This document shows positions 6,831 to 15,524 of a stretch of DNA of 63,496 nucleotides, in pieces (positions within the stretch are counted from its first letter, which is position 1; every line of letters starts with the position of its first letter). Source of the DNA: Lactobacillaceae bacterium AF64-9pH9TA (GTDB lineage: Bacteria > Bacillota > Bacilli > Lactobacillales > Lactobacillaceae); contig JAQDCK010000009.1 of assembly GCA_027681045.1 (NCBI GenBank), positions 1-63,496 of the forward strand, given 5' to 3'. Made by a program: the position numbers and the translations under genes. The notes under the pieces were generated by a model. That model was not told where the DNA came from. It saw nothing but the letters and a program-made list of their open reading frames with translations, and made no database searches.

Positions 6831-9177
6831 CGGCTAATTCCTCCTTTGAAAGCTGTGAATAGGCAATTTCCCGGTAGACCTGGCAATTCTTAAGCAGGTC
6901 CTGGTGCTTGCCCTTGCCGACAATCTTGCCTTCATCCAAAACGATGATCTGGTCGGCATCCATGATTGACGCGATCCGCTGGCCAACCAAGAGGACGGTC
7001 TTCTTTTCCTTAGCGGCCATCTTAGTCAGTTCCCGGCGTACCTTGGCGTCAGTCTTAAAGTCCAAAGCACTGAAAGAATCGTCAAAGACCAAAATCTCTG
7101 GATCCTTGGCTAGAGCGCGGGCAATTGCCAACCGCTGTCTTTGCCCGCCGGAAACATTGCTGCCGCCTTGAGCGATCGAGGCCTCCAATTTGCCTGGCAG
7201 ACGGTCAACGAATTCTTCTGATTGTGAGACCCGCAAGGCCTCTTCTAGGTGGGAGTCATCTTTTGCCCCATATAAGACATTAGATTTAACCGTCCCGGTC
7301 AAAAGCTGGCCCTTTTGCGGCACCAATCCGATCCGCTCGCGCAGGTCTTGCAGGTCATAATCCTTAACATCTATTCCGTCAACCGTGACTTTACCGCTCG
7401 TAACGTCATAAAAGCGGGGGATCAGGTTGATCAAGCTAGACTTGCCAGACCCGGTTGAGCCAATGAACGCGGTCGTCTTGCCGGCTGGAGCAGTGAAGCT
7501 GATATGTTCTAAAGCTGCTTCCTGGCTGCCTGGGTAAGTAAAGGTCACGTCGTCAAAAATAACGCCCGTGTTTTCCTTGCCTGACTTACTTGCAGCTGGA
7601 GATTCAATCTCAGCCTCTGTTTCCAGGACTTCTGCCACCCGGCCGGCTGAGATGCTGGCCCGGGGGATGAAGATGGCAATCATGGCGACCATCAAGAAGG
7701 CCATGATGATCATCATCGCGTATTGCACGAAGGCCAGCATTTCACCAATTTGCATCTTACCCAAGTCGATCTGCTTGGCGCCAGCATAAACGATTACCAG
7801 AGCAACCGTGTTCATGATGAACATCATAATCGGCATTAAGGCTGACATGACCCGGTTGGTAAAGAGGTTGACCCTGGTCAAATTGCGGTTTGACTCATCA
7901 AAGCGGTCTTCACTGACTTTTTCATTGCCAAAGGCCCGGATGACCAGCATCCCGGTCAAGTTCTCCCGCATAGAGAGGTTCAGTTTGTCTATCAATTTTT
8001 GAACAATCTTGAACTTCGGCATAGCCAGGCCCATGGTAATCAATAGAATGACTAAAATCAGCAAAACGACCAACCCAATGATCCAAGTCATCGATGGAGA
8101 AGAGTCCAAAGCATGCAGGAGGGCCCCGATGCCAAGAATTGGCGCGTAGGCTACCATCCGGATCATCAAAACAATGACTTGCTGGATCTGGGTAATGTCG
8201 TTGGTTGACCGGGTAATCAAGGAAGCCGTTGAGAAGCGGTCCATTTCTGTATTGGAGAAGGACTCGACTTTTTCAAAAAGGGCCAGCCGCAAGTCCCGGG
8301 CCACGCCAGCCCCAACTCTGGAAGCTAGAAGACCAGCCAGGATCGTTACGACGGAACCAAGAAGGGCAATGCCCAGCATCTTCAGACCCGCGGTTTTAAT
8401 GTAGCTGGTCTGCAGCTTGCTGGTGGAAGCACCCAGGCGCTTGTATTCAAGCTTGACTGCCCGGCCGCCGGCCATGTTCATGGTGCTGGTCCCCATCTTC
8501 TTCATCTGCTTGTCGATAGAATCGTAGATCTTCTGCTTTTGTTTGGCGCTCATCTGCTTGAAGAAGTAGGCCAGGTCCTTTTTCTGGTAGGCCGCTTCCA
8601 TCTTGTCGATCTGCTTTTTTGCCGTATCCAGCTGCGTCTTCATTTTTACAGCTTGGGGACTGGCCGGGGCAACTTTGGCCAGTTGCTGATAAGCTTTTTC
8701 ACCCTTGGCGTATTTGCCTTTAGCAGTCTTGATTCCCTTGGAGATATTCTTGAGGAACTTCTTGCTGGTATCTGAGTTCTTATTGCCGTTAAGGGTGTAG
8801 TAGAGTATCATCCCCCGTAGCATGGCCGTGTTCAACTTGTCCCGGTCAACGTTTTTCTTTAAAACATAGAGATTTTTTCCTTTAGGAAAAGTCTTCTTTA
8901 AGTCACTTGAGACGTCAGCTGCTTTTACATAGCGGTAGCTGGCCTTGATTGTCTGCTGGTGACTCTTAGTTGAGTAAGTCATGACCTGCCGGTAGGTCTG
9001 AGGCGACAGGACATCGGCAACGCTGTCCTTAAAGCCGCCAGCCTGGATCCCGTTGGTGACAATATCGCTCATGTAGTCCGGCAGGGCCAGTTCGGTCTGA
9101 GCCTGCCCGAAGATAAAGGCGATCGCCAGCAGAATCGGGAAGAGATAGGGTAAGAGATATTTTCTAAGCTTGATCAT
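6823..9177 (-). CDS. ABC exporter half-transporter with degenerate ATPase site and long extracytoplasmic insert
   Basis: A 784-residue exporter, about 180 residues longer than usual. The extra length lies between the first membrane helix (about residues 8-28) and the second (about 268-290): a Lys/Gln-rich, partly coiled-coil segment predicted outside the membrane. The nucleotide-binding domain has Walker A GSTGSGKSS and signature VSGGQRQ. Its Walker B reads LVFDDSFSALD (Asp in place of the catalytic Glu) and its H-loop position is Gln (LVGQRIASI). These changes mark the degenerate half of a heterodimer with the downstream partner. It overlaps the MarR regulator gene by 14 nt, so all three are co-transcribed. 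Confidence 0.88.
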   Translation of the reverse strand: MIKLRKYLLPYLFPILLAIAFIFGQAQTELALPDYMSDIVTNGIQAGGFKDSVADVLSPQTYRQVMTYSTKSHQQTIKASYRYVKAADVSSDLKKTFPKGKNLYVLKKNVDRDKLNTAMLRGMILYYTLNGNKNSDTSKKFLKNISKGIKTAKGKYAKGEKAYQQLAKVAPASPQAVKMKTQLDTAKKQIDKMEAAYQKKDLAYFFKQMSAKQKQKIYDSIDKQMKKMGTSTMNMAGGRAVKLEYKRLGASTSKLQTSYIKTAGLKMLGIALLGSVVTILAGLLASRVGAGVARDLRLALFEKVESFSNTEMDRFSTASLITRSTNDITQIQQVIVLMIRMVAYAPILGIGALLHALDSSPSMTWIIGLVVLLILVILLITMGLAMPKFKIVQKLIDKLNLSMRENLTGMLVIRAFGNEKVSEDRFDESNRNLTRVNLFTNRVMSALMPIMMFIMNTVALVIVYAGAKQIDLGKMQIGEMLAFVQYAMMIIMAFLMVAMIAIFIPRASISAGRVAEVLETEAEIESPAASKSGKENTGVIFDDVTFTYPGSQEAALEHISFTAPAGKTTAFIGSTGSGKSSLINLIPRFYDVTSGKVTVDGIDVKDYDLQDLRERIGLVPQKGQLLTGTVKSNVLYGAKDDSHLEEALRVSQSEEFVDRLPGKLEASIAQGGSNVSGGQRQRLAIARALAKDPEILVFDDSFSALDFKTDAKVRRELTKMAAKEKKTVLLVGQRIASIMDADQIIVLDEGKIVGKGKHQDLLKNCQVYREIAYSQLSKEELADA

Positions 9178-9637
9178 CCTCGTCCTCCTTGACCATTGCT
9201 TCCAGATTGTGACTGATCATCTCATAGAAATGTAGGATCTGTTCAAAGTCCTGGTCAGTCACTCCTTGAAAAATTTGCGCGTTACACTTGTTCATTTTGT
9301 CAATGACCTCATCCAGCTCCTGGTTGGCCTTGGCGGTCAATTCCAGCCGGTACTTGCGCCGGTCTTTTGGTTCAGTGACCCGGACCAGGTAGCCATCCCG
9401 CTCCAGGCGCTTGATCCGGCCGGACAGGCTGGCCTGGGTAATGTGAAAAAGCCGGGCCAGCTCAGTTTGGCTGTACTTGGTGGTCTTGATCGCGTAGAGC
9501 AGGCCGCCAGATTCTCTGGTCAGCTGCATGTCCTTAAACTCAGCATGGTAGACCTTGTGCAAAAGCATGGTCATATAGCCCCGCTTTCTGATGACTTTTA
9601 TAATACTTTGCTGTTGGGAATTATCTGATGATTCCAA
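9164..9637 (-). CDS. MarR-family transcriptional regulator
   Basis: A winged-helix protein of about 157 residues. The recognition region reads SQTELARLFHITQASLSGRIKRLERDGYLVR and is followed by the wing EPKDRRKYRLELT, diagnostic for MarR. The TTG start at 9637 is favoured because GAGGTG lies 7 nt upstream; an alternative GTG at 9652 overlaps that ribosome-binding site. It is the first gene of an operon with the two ABC exporter halves and probably represses them until a ligand binds. Repeated CTAAG half-sites overlap its promoter, which suggests autoregulation. Confidence 0.85.
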   Translation of the reverse strand: MESSDNSQQQSIIKVIRKRGYMTMLLHKVYHAEFKDMQLTRESGGLLYAIKTTKYSQTELARLFHITQASLSGRIKRLERDGYLVRVTEPKDRRKYRLELTAKANQELDEVIDKMNKCNAQIFQGVTDQDFEQILHFYEMISHNLEAMVKEDEDDQA

Positions 9638-9698
9638 GTCAATACACCTCACGATTCATTACTTAGGCGGCTAACTGTTATAAGCCTAATTATTAATA

Positions 9699-9735
9699 CA
9701 CTAAGCATTATACTTAATGTGCTAAGTAATTACAA
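9699..9735 (-). promoter_or_regulatory. marR-exporter promoter with overlapping CTAAG operator repeats
   Basis: On the minus strand TTGTAA (9735-9730) and TATAAT (9712-9707) are 17 nt apart. CTAAG/CTTAA half-sites at 9701-9705, 9713-9717 and 9722-9726 lie across the -10 and spacer, as expected for a MarR operator. Confidence 0.5.
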
Positions 9736-9763
9736 GAGAAAATCAAGAAACTTTTTCAAAGAA

Positions 9764-9790
9764 AAAAACGCCAGCAAATGCTGACGTTTA
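9764..9790 (-). terminator. Terminator of carAB
   Basis: Minus-strand hairpin AACGTCAGCATTTGCTGGCGTT followed by a T-run, located 30 nt beyond the carB stop. Confidence 0.8.
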
Positions 9791-9818
9791 AACTATTGAG
9801 TAGAGTGTGATGAGTTTT

Positions 9819-12800
9819 TTAAAGCTTAGTGATGTCAACCAAGGAGATCTTGTTGTCGTGCTTGGCTTCCAGGGCGTGGATCAAGGCACGCGCCGTATCA
9901 AGGGAAGTGTAGATCGGCACGCCGGCTTCTACGGCAAAGCGGCGGATCAGGAAGCCGTCCTTCAAGTTGTTGTTTCTGGTTGGGATGTCGATAACCAGGT
10001 CGACTGTTTCCGTCAAGATCAAGTCAAAGATGGTATTCTCCTTGTCGTTGATCCGGTTGACCAGGCGGGCAGGGATGCCGTGACTTTGCAAGAAGTCGTA
10101 TGTCCCTTGGGTCGCGTAAAGGTCGTAACCGAAGTCATGGTATTCCTTAGCGATTGGCAAAAATTCTTCCTTAGCCGAATCCTTGACTGTACAGATAACC
10201 TTCTTGTGCTTAGGCAGGTCCAGCCCAGTCCCCATAAAGGCCTTATACATGGCTTCTTCAACGTCTTCAGAAATTCCCAGAACTTCACCGGTTGACTTCA
10301 TTTCCGGCCCCAAGGCAATTTCCGCCCCGGTAATCTTTTCAAAGGAGAAGACTGGCATCTTGACGGCAACCGTCTTCTTTTCTGGAGCCAGGCCGTAGTC
10401 ATAACTTTGCTCCTTGATGGACTTGCCAATGATGACATTGGTTGCCACGTCAACCAGCGGAATCCCGGTAACCTTGGAGATATAAGGGATGGTTCTGGAA
10501 GAGCGGGGGTTGACTTCGATCACGTAAACTTCGTTTTCGTAAACGATAAACTGGATGTTCATCAAACCCTTGACCTTCAAGGCCTTGGCCAGGCGCTTGG
10601 AGTATTCGACGATCCGTTCCTTCATCTCCTGGGAGATCTTTTGCGGCGGGTAGATAGAGATTGAGTCACCAGAGTGGACACCAGCTCTTTCTACGTGTTC
10701 CATGATCCCTGGAATCAAGATGCCTTCATCATCGCAGATGGCGTCAACTTCACATTCCTTGCCGGCCAGGTACTTGTCGATCAAGATCGGGTGGTCTTCA
10801 ATGTTGAACTGGGAAGTTATGTGGTCGATAAAGCGCTTGAGATCGCCGTCATTTAAGGCGATTTCCATCCCAGCCCCGCCTAAAACGTAGGAAGGACGGA
10901 CCAAAACCGGGTAACCCAGCTCATTAGCGGCCTTTAAGGCTTCTTCAGCCGTAAAGACGGTTTGCCCCTTTGGCCGGTCGATCTGGCACTTTTCCAAAAT
11001 CTCGTCAAATCTTTCCCGGTCTTCAGCCGCGTCAACGCTGTCGGCAGAGGTACCAAGGATCGGCACGCCCATCTTCATCAAGTCCTGGGAGAGCTTGATT
11101 GCGGTTTGCCCTCCGAATTGGACGATGGCCCCGTCTGGCTGCTCAAGTTCAATGATGCTTTGCACGTCTTCTGCCGTTAAAGGTTCAAAGTAGAGGCGGT
11201 CGGCGATGTCAAAGTCAGTTGAGACAGTTTCCGGGTTGTTGTTGACGATGATGGTTTCGTAGCCAGCTTCCTTCAGGGCCCAGACACTGTGCACGCAGCA
11301 GTAGTCAAACTCAATCCCTTGGCCGATTCTGATTGGACCGGAACCAAAGACAATCACCTTTTTCTTGGACTGGTCTGGCTGGATTTCATGTTCACCGCCG
11401 TAAACACTGTAGAAGTATGGCGTTTCGGAGTCAAATTCAGCTGCGCAGGTGTCGACAGTCTTGAAGGCGGCCGTGATCTTCAAGCCCTTTCTGAGGTAGT
11501 AGACTTCATCAGCCGTCTTGCCGGTCAAGCTAGCGATGACCCGGTCTGGGAATTCGCAGTGCTTGGCCAGTTTCAAAAGGTCTGGCGTCAGTTCTTCGCT
11601 CTTGAGCCGGTCTTCAATTTCAACCAGGTGCTTGATCTTGTCAATGAACCAGACGTCGATCTTGGTAATGGCATGAATTTCCCGGATGGAGACGCCCTTT
11701 CTTAAGGCTTCAGCAATTCTGAAGGCCCGCTTGTCGTCAATCTTGCGGAGGTCTTTACGGAGATCATCAGCTGACAGCTGGGCAATTTCTTCATTATAGA
11801 GGTAGTAGCTGTCTTGTTCCAGGGACCGGAGTGCCTTCATGAAGGCACCTTCGAAGTTGTTGCAGATAGCCATGACTTCCCCGGTTGCCTTCATCTGCGT
11901 GCCCAGCTTGTGGGAGGCGTCGTAGAACTTGTCAAAAGGCCACTTAGGAATCTTGCAGACGATGTAGTCAAGGGTTGGCTCGTAAGAAGCATAGGTCTTG
12001 CCCGTCACGGCATTGACGATTTCATCCAAGGTGTAGCCTAATGCAATCTTGGTAGCGAGTTTGGCGATAGGGTAGCCGGTCGCTTTTGAGGCCAGGGCTG
12101 AAGACCGGGAAACACGAGGGTTGACTTCAATGACGCAGTATTCAAAGGAGTCTGGGTTGAGGGCAAACTGGACATTGCAGCCACCCTTGATGTTCAAGGC
12201 AGTGATGATGTTGAGGGCAGAGGAGCGGAGCATCTGGTAGTCCTTGTCTGACAAGGTTTGAGATGGCGCGACCACGATACTGTCACCGGTGTGGACACCG
12301 ACGGGGTCCATGTTTTCCATGTTGCAGACAGTGATGCAGTTGCCGGCACCATCGCGCATAACTTCGTATTCAACTTCCTTCCAGCCAGCAATTGATTGTT
12401 CAATCAAACATTCAGTAACCCGGGAGAGGCGAAGGCCGTTAGAGCAGATTTCATGCAGTTCTTGTTCATTGTGGGCTATCCCGCCGCCTGTGCCGCCCAA
12501 GGTGTAGGCCGGGCGGACAACTACTGGATAGCCGATTTCCTTGGCAAAAGCGATGGCGTCTTCAACGTAGTTGACGACAACTGACTTGGCAACCGGTTCA
12601 CCGATTCTTTCCATCAAGTTCTTGAATTCCAGCCGGTCTTCAGCCATCTTGATCGTGTCAGTGTCGGTCCCGATGGTCTTGACATGGTGCTTTTCCAAAA
12701 AGCCTTCGTCAGCTAAAGCCATGGCGATGTTTAAGGCGTTTTGCCCGCCCATGGTTGGCAGAAGGGCGTCTGGCTTTTCTTTTTCGATCAATTGCTTGAC

Positions 12801-13019
12801 GACTGGCACAGTCAAAGGTTCGATGTAGACGTGGTCAGCCATGTCACCGTCAGTCATGATCGTGGCCGGGTTGGAGTTGATCAAGACAACTTCGATGCCT
12901 TCTTCTCTGAGGGCCCGGCAGGCCTGGGTGCCAGCATAGTCGAATTCAGCGGCTTGGCCGATGATGATCGGGCCGGAACCAATCACTAAAACTTTTTTGA
13001 TATCGTCGCGCTTAGGCAT
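9819..13019 (-). CDS. carB: Carbamoyl-phosphate synthase large subunit
   Basis: A 1066-residue, full-length CarB. It makes carbamoyl phosphate from bicarbonate, ATP and ammonia channelled from CarA, feeding arginine and pyrimidine synthesis. The two homologous halves are visible from the repeated ATP-grasp starts VLVIGSGPIIIGQAAEFDYAG (residue about 10) and VIVFGSGPIRIGQGIEFDYC (about 555). Conserved blocks such as VRPAYTLGGTGGG and VRPSYVLGGAGME follow. The C-terminal MGS-like allosteric domain (about 930-1066) binds effectors. Its start overlaps the end of carA by 8 nt. No pyrB, pyrR or argininosuccinate gene is adjacent, so the pathway served cannot be decided from context. Confidence 0.97.
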   Translation of the reverse strand: MPKRDDIKKVLVIGSGPIIIGQAAEFDYAGTQACRALREEGIEVVLINSNPATIMTDGDMADHVYIEPLTVPVVKQLIEKEKPDALLPTMGGQNALNIAMALADEGFLEKHHVKTIGTDTDTIKMAEDRLEFKNLMERIGEPVAKSVVVNYVEDAIAFAKEIGYPVVVRPAYTLGGTGGGIAHNEQELHEICSNGLRLSRVTECLIEQSIAGWKEVEYEVMRDGAGNCITVCNMENMDPVGVHTGDSIVVAPSQTLSDKDYQMLRSSALNIITALNIKGGCNVQFALNPDSFEYCVIEVNPRVSRSSALASKATGYPIAKLATKIALGYTLDEIVNAVTGKTYASYEPTLDYIVCKIPKWPFDKFYDASHKLGTQMKATGEVMAICNNFEGAFMKALRSLEQDSYYLYNEEIAQLSADDLRKDLRKIDDKRAFRIAEALRKGVSIREIHAITKIDVWFIDKIKHLVEIEDRLKSEELTPDLLKLAKHCEFPDRVIASLTGKTADEVYYLRKGLKITAAFKTVDTCAAEFDSETPYFYSVYGGEHEIQPDQSKKKVIVFGSGPIRIGQGIEFDYCCVHSVWALKEAGYETIIVNNNPETVSTDFDIADRLYFEPLTAEDVQSIIELEQPDGAIVQFGGQTAIKLSQDLMKMGVPILGTSADSVDAAEDRERFDEILEKCQIDRPKGQTVFTAEEALKAANELGYPVLVRPSYVLGGAGMEIALNDGDLKRFIDHITSQFNIEDHPILIDKYLAGKECEVDAICDDEGILIPGIMEHVERAGVHSGDSISIYPPQKISQEMKERIVEYSKRLAKALKVKGLMNIQFIVYENEVYVIEVNPRSSRTIPYISKVTGIPLVDVATNVIIGKSIKEQSYDYGLAPEKKTVAVKMPVFSFEKITGAEIALGPEMKSTGEVLGISEDVEEAMYKAFMGTGLDLPKHKKVICTVKDSAKEEFLPIAKEYHDFGYDLYATQGTYDFLQSHGIPARLVNRINDKENTIFDLILTETVDLVIDIPTRNNNLKDGFLIRRFAVEAGVPIYTSLDTARALIHALEAKHDNKISLVDITKL

Positions 13020-14088
13020 TCTTGTGTTCTCCCATCATTTCAATAAAGCTGTCAAAGAGGTATTCCGTGTCGTGCGGGCCGCCGCAGGCTTCCGGGTGGA
13101 ACTGGACGGACTTGATGTTTTCATTTAAGTATTCCAGGCCTTCGTTGGTCTTGTCGTTGACGTTCTTGAACCAGACCTTGGCTACTTTTGGATCAATTGT
13201 GTCTTCCTTGATCACGTAGTTGTGGTTTTGAGTGGAGATGTAGACCCGGCCAGTAGTCAGATCCTTGACTGGGTGGTTGCTGCCGTGGTGGCCGTAGACC
13301 ATTTTTTCCGTCTCAAAGCCGTGGGCTAAGGCTAAAAGCTGGTGGCCCAGGCAGATGGCGAAGATCGGAATGCCGGAAGAAGCAAGAATCTTCAGCTGGT
13401 CAATGATTTCCGTGCATTCGCTTGGGTCGCCGGGGCCGTTTGACAGCATGATCCCGTTAAAGTTGTTGTCTAAGACATACTGGGCAGGGGTGTCAGCCGG
13501 TAGGACTGTGACATGGCAGCCTCTTTTAGCTAATTCTGTGGCGATATTGCGCTTGGCACCGAAGTCATAGAGGGCAACTTCATAGTCACCTTGACCGACA
13601 TGGTAGGGTTCAAGGCAGCTACATTTTTCAACGACGCCGTGGATCTTGAAGGCCTTGATCTGGTCAATTACTTCGCTGACTTCGTAATCTTTTGTGGTGA
13701 TCATCCCGTTCATGCAGCCTTCTTTGCGCAGGATCCGGGTAATGGCCCGGGTGTCGACGCCTTGAATGCCGGGGATGTTGTTTTCAATCATATAGTCATT
13801 CAGACTCATGTTCATGCGGAAATTGGACCCCAGCCGCGAAAGCTCGCTTACTACAAAGGCTTCGACAAAGGGGTGAGCGGCTTCCTGGTCATCCAGGGGA
13901 ACACCGTAGTTGCCGATCAGGGGATAGGTCATGACCACGCTTTGACCAGCATATGATGGGTCGGTCAGGACTTCCACATAACCAGTCATCGCCGTGTTGA
14001 AGACGAATTCGCTGATAACATCATGGACCGCGCCGAAGCTTTCGCCTTCAAAAACGTGTCCATCTTCCAGTATTAAACGCGCTTTCAT
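13012..14088 (-). CDS. carA: Carbamoyl-phosphate synthase small (glutaminase) subunit
   Basis: A 358-residue class I glutamine amidotransferase subunit. The N-terminal CPSase domain starts MKARLILEDG. The GATase domain carries catalytic Cys246 in AICLGHQ and the His331/Glu333 pair in QFHPE. It hydrolyses glutamine and passes ammonia to CarB. The start at 14088 is chosen because it matches the family N-terminus and AGGAG lies 10 nt upstream. The longer frame from 14133 would read through the terminator hairpin. That ribosome-binding site overlaps the stop codon of the leader ORF (TAGGAG), which suggests translational coupling as well as attenuation. Confidence 0.96.
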   Translation of the reverse strand: MKARLILEDGHVFEGESFGAVHDVISEFVFNTAMTGYVEVLTDPSYAGQSVVMTYPLIGNYGVPLDDQEAAHPFVEAFVVSELSRLGSNFRMNMSLNDYMIENNIPGIQGVDTRAITRILRKEGCMNGMITTKDYEVSEVIDQIKAFKIHGVVEKCSCLEPYHVGQGDYEVALYDFGAKRNIATELAKRGCHVTVLPADTPAQYVLDNNFNGIMLSNGPGDPSECTEIIDQLKILASSGIPIFAICLGHQLLALAHGFETEKMVYGHHGSNHPVKDLTTGRVYISTQNHNYVIKEDTIDPKVAKVWFKNVNDKTNEGLEYLNENIKSVQFHPEACGGPHDTEYLFDSFIEMMGEHKNA

Positions 14089-14102
14089 TGATTGTTTGAC
14101 TC

Positions 14103-14231
14103 CTATAAAAAAAGACATGTCAGCGAGTGACATGTCTTAAGTGATGAAATATTAATAATTTGAAAAAATGGAAAAGAAACAGCGAATGAAGCTGGGCAGA
14201 TATCTGGATTAATGTTAATAAATGCGGCCAT
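14103..14231 (-). CDS. 42-residue leader peptide ORF spanning the carAB attenuator
   Basis: A complete minus-strand frame of 42 codons: ATG at 14231, stop TAG at 14105-14103. It is preceded by a good ribosome-binding site, AAAGGAAG, at 14247-14240 with 8-nt spacing, and lies about 25 nt after the predicted transcription start. The peptide begins MAAFININ and ends LTCLFL. It is rich in Ile, Phe, Ser and Asn, with no Arg codon. The frame runs through a U-rich stretch, then through both arms of the terminator, and stops just after its T-run inside the carA ribosome-binding site. A translating ribosome close behind RNA polymerase would melt the hairpin. The layout matches the 44-codon pyrBI leader of enterobacteria. 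Expression is not proven. Confidence 0.6.
   Translation of the reverse strand: MAAFININPDICPASFAVSFPFFQIINISSLKTCHSLTCLFL
14107..14138 (-). terminator. carAB transcription attenuator
   Basis: Arms AAGACATGTCA and TGACATGTCTT (14138-14128 and 14122-14112) form a perfect 11-bp stem with a 5-nt loop. A 7-T tract follows, ending 18 nt before the carA start codon. No PyrR-binding loop, T-box motif or other recognisable sensor was found upstream. Confidence 0.85.
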
Positions 14232-14260
14232 TTTTGCTGCTTCCTTTCTATTTTTTCAAT

Positions 14261-14289
14261 AGTATAAAGGATAGATGCAAGACTTGCAA
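14261..14289 (-). promoter_or_regulatory. Promoter of the carAB leader transcript
   Basis: TTGCAA (14289-14284) and TATACT (14266-14261) with a 17-nt spacer on the minus strand. It places the transcript start near 14254, so the leader ORF lies wholly within the RNA. Confidence 0.6.
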
Positions 14290-14465
14290 GTGGCTTTCTT
14301 GATTTTCATTAAGAAAGGCGTATATTTTATATACATTTAGTTCATAATTGTTGATTTATCTAGGCAAAAGCATGATTTGCCTGGATAATCACGAATATTC
14401 GTTTTTCCGGCCATAGATGAGGGCATCTCCCATCATAGGTCGGTGACTTTTTTACCTTAAAAGAT

Positions 14466-14831
14466 TTGGCTGACCGGCAGAAGTATTTAGCCAAGCATCG
14501 GGAAGCAGTCAAAAGAGAGATTGCTGAGCTGGGAAAGATCAAGTCCAGCCTGGAATTTTTTGACCAGCGGATCAGTGACTTGAAACAGACCGGTTTGAAC
14601 AAAGTGGTGGAAGTAGAAGAGGGTAATTACGTCAAAGCGGCTGGGAAGTATGCCTGCTTTTACCAGGAAATAGAGAATGACGATGTTGCTGGCAATGGGA
14701 CGAAGGCATTGGAATTTTTAAGAAGCAAGGCAAAAGTTATCCCGCCTTTTTACCAGGAAGACTTTAGCAGTTCCGTTTTAGGTCATGATGGATCGGTGAT
14801 CATCAAGTATTCTGCCAAGCTGGATTTGTAA
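14466..14831 (+). pseudogene. C-terminal fragment, possibly of a MerR-type regulator
   Basis: A frame of about 121 residues with no convincing start (TTG at 14466, no ribosome-binding site) and open for several codons upstream. The first part, DLADRQKYLAKHREAVKREIAEL and the following helix, resembles the dimerisation coiled coil after the DNA-binding domain of MerR-like regulators. The rest (GLNKVVEVEEGNYVKAAGKYACF) could be an effector-binding part. No helix-turn-helix remains. It ends at a GCATCCC-type hairpin. The MerR assignment is weak; that this is a decayed remnant is more certain. Confidence 0.4.
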
Positions 14832-14837
14832 GCAAAT

Positions 14838-14882
14838 AAGCAGCATCCCTGCAAAATTATTTCGTGAGGGGGATGCTGCTTT
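14838..14882. terminator. GCATCCC-type stem-loop, copy 1
   Basis: AAGCAGCATCCC pairs with GGGATGCTGCTT around a loop of about 20 nt. A nearly identical unit lies at 15206-15252, and related ones at 19122, 38445 and 47882. Confidence 0.7.
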
Positions 14883-15186
14883 GGAATTTGCGGATGTTTT
14901 CAATCGCAAAAGGAACGGAAAAGCGATTGAAAGAATAATCTATCGCGTTTGCAATCACTTTTGCTCAAAAAATCGCTCCAAAGCGAGCGCAAATGCGATT
15001 GAAAAGATAATCTATCGCTTTTTCGATCCAATTGCTATAATTGGAAACGAAACTACAAGCAAGATAAATGGTGTGGTTGGCTTTGGCAGAACCAAAAGCT
15101 TGCGGCTGATAAACTCCTTGGTAAAGAAAGGGTACCTAATCAAAGTCGGTGAAGGCAGAGGCACTAAATATATGCTACCGAAGTAG
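14881..15186 (+). pseudogene. Winged-helix C-terminal fragment of an AlbA_2/AAA_4-type DNA-binding protein
   Basis: A frame of about 100 residues whose last 45 residues (from VVGFGRTKSLRLINSLVKKGYLIKVGEGRGTKYML) resemble the winged-helix end of putative ATP-dependent DNA-binding proteins. No start with a ribosome-binding site is present. The coding DNA holds an in-frame tandem duplication with a 72-bp period: GCGATTGAAAGAATAATCTATCGC at 14923 recurs nearly unchanged at 14995, giving AIERIIYR and AIEKIIYR. It lies between two copies of the same GCATCCC hairpin. Probably a non-functional remnant. Confidence 0.45.
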
Positions 15187-15205
15187 ATAAAATTGAATAG
15201 ATACT

Positions 15206-15252
15206 AAGCAGCATCCCTGCACATTTTTTCGTGTGAGGGGATGCTGCTTTTT
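15206..15252. terminator. GCATCCC-type stem-loop, copy 2
   Basis: AAGCAGCATCCC and GGGGATGCTGCTTTTT arms. Both arms and parts of the loop match the copy at 14838-14882, so the two probably arose by duplication. Confidence 0.75.
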
Positions 15253-15330
15253 AGTTTAAAGTTTGCCTGACATCTTTTTGACCTGATTTGAGAGAAAAAG
15301 GACAAGTAATCATCTCAAAAAATTTGCGTG

Positions 15331-15411
15331 CAAATGAGAGCTTTTCTCAGCATTTTTGGCAAAAAATCAGCTTTTTGCCGAATGCGTATAAATAAGCATT
15401 TTTACGCATTC
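15331..15411. repeat. Cluster of inverted repeats upstream of a tyrosine recombinase
   Basis: Three successive palindromes lie here: TGAGA/TCTCA at about 15331-15346, GGCAAAAA/CTTTTTGCC at 15358-15379, and AATGCGTA/TACGCATT at 15381-15410. ACGCATTC appears again near 15491, just before the recombinase gene. They could be recombinase binding sites or operators. The rest of the 15187-15524 gap is AT-rich and shows no gene. Confidence 0.4.
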
Positions 15412-15524
15412 AAATATTGATTAGTTAGGACGGAATTTTTAACAATTTTTCCGCTTCAATGCACCTTTGTGATAGAATAAATACATAACGACGCATTCGA
15501 TGAGGGGAGGATTTTGCTAGCAAA

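Noticed and set aside
9807..10295. A 162-codon plus-strand frame at the end of carB
   Set aside because: Antisense to the conserved C-terminal domain of CarB; high GC content in this organism leaves many open shadow frames.
14101..14300. PyrR-binding site upstream of carA
   Set aside because: The hairpin could have been a PyrR attenuator, but no AGAGG-type binding loop or anti-antiterminator was found. The leader-ORF model fits better.
14838..15252. CRISPR-like repeat array
   Set aside because: The repeated hairpins and 72-bp units are too few, unevenly spaced and partly coding; no cas genes are in the window.
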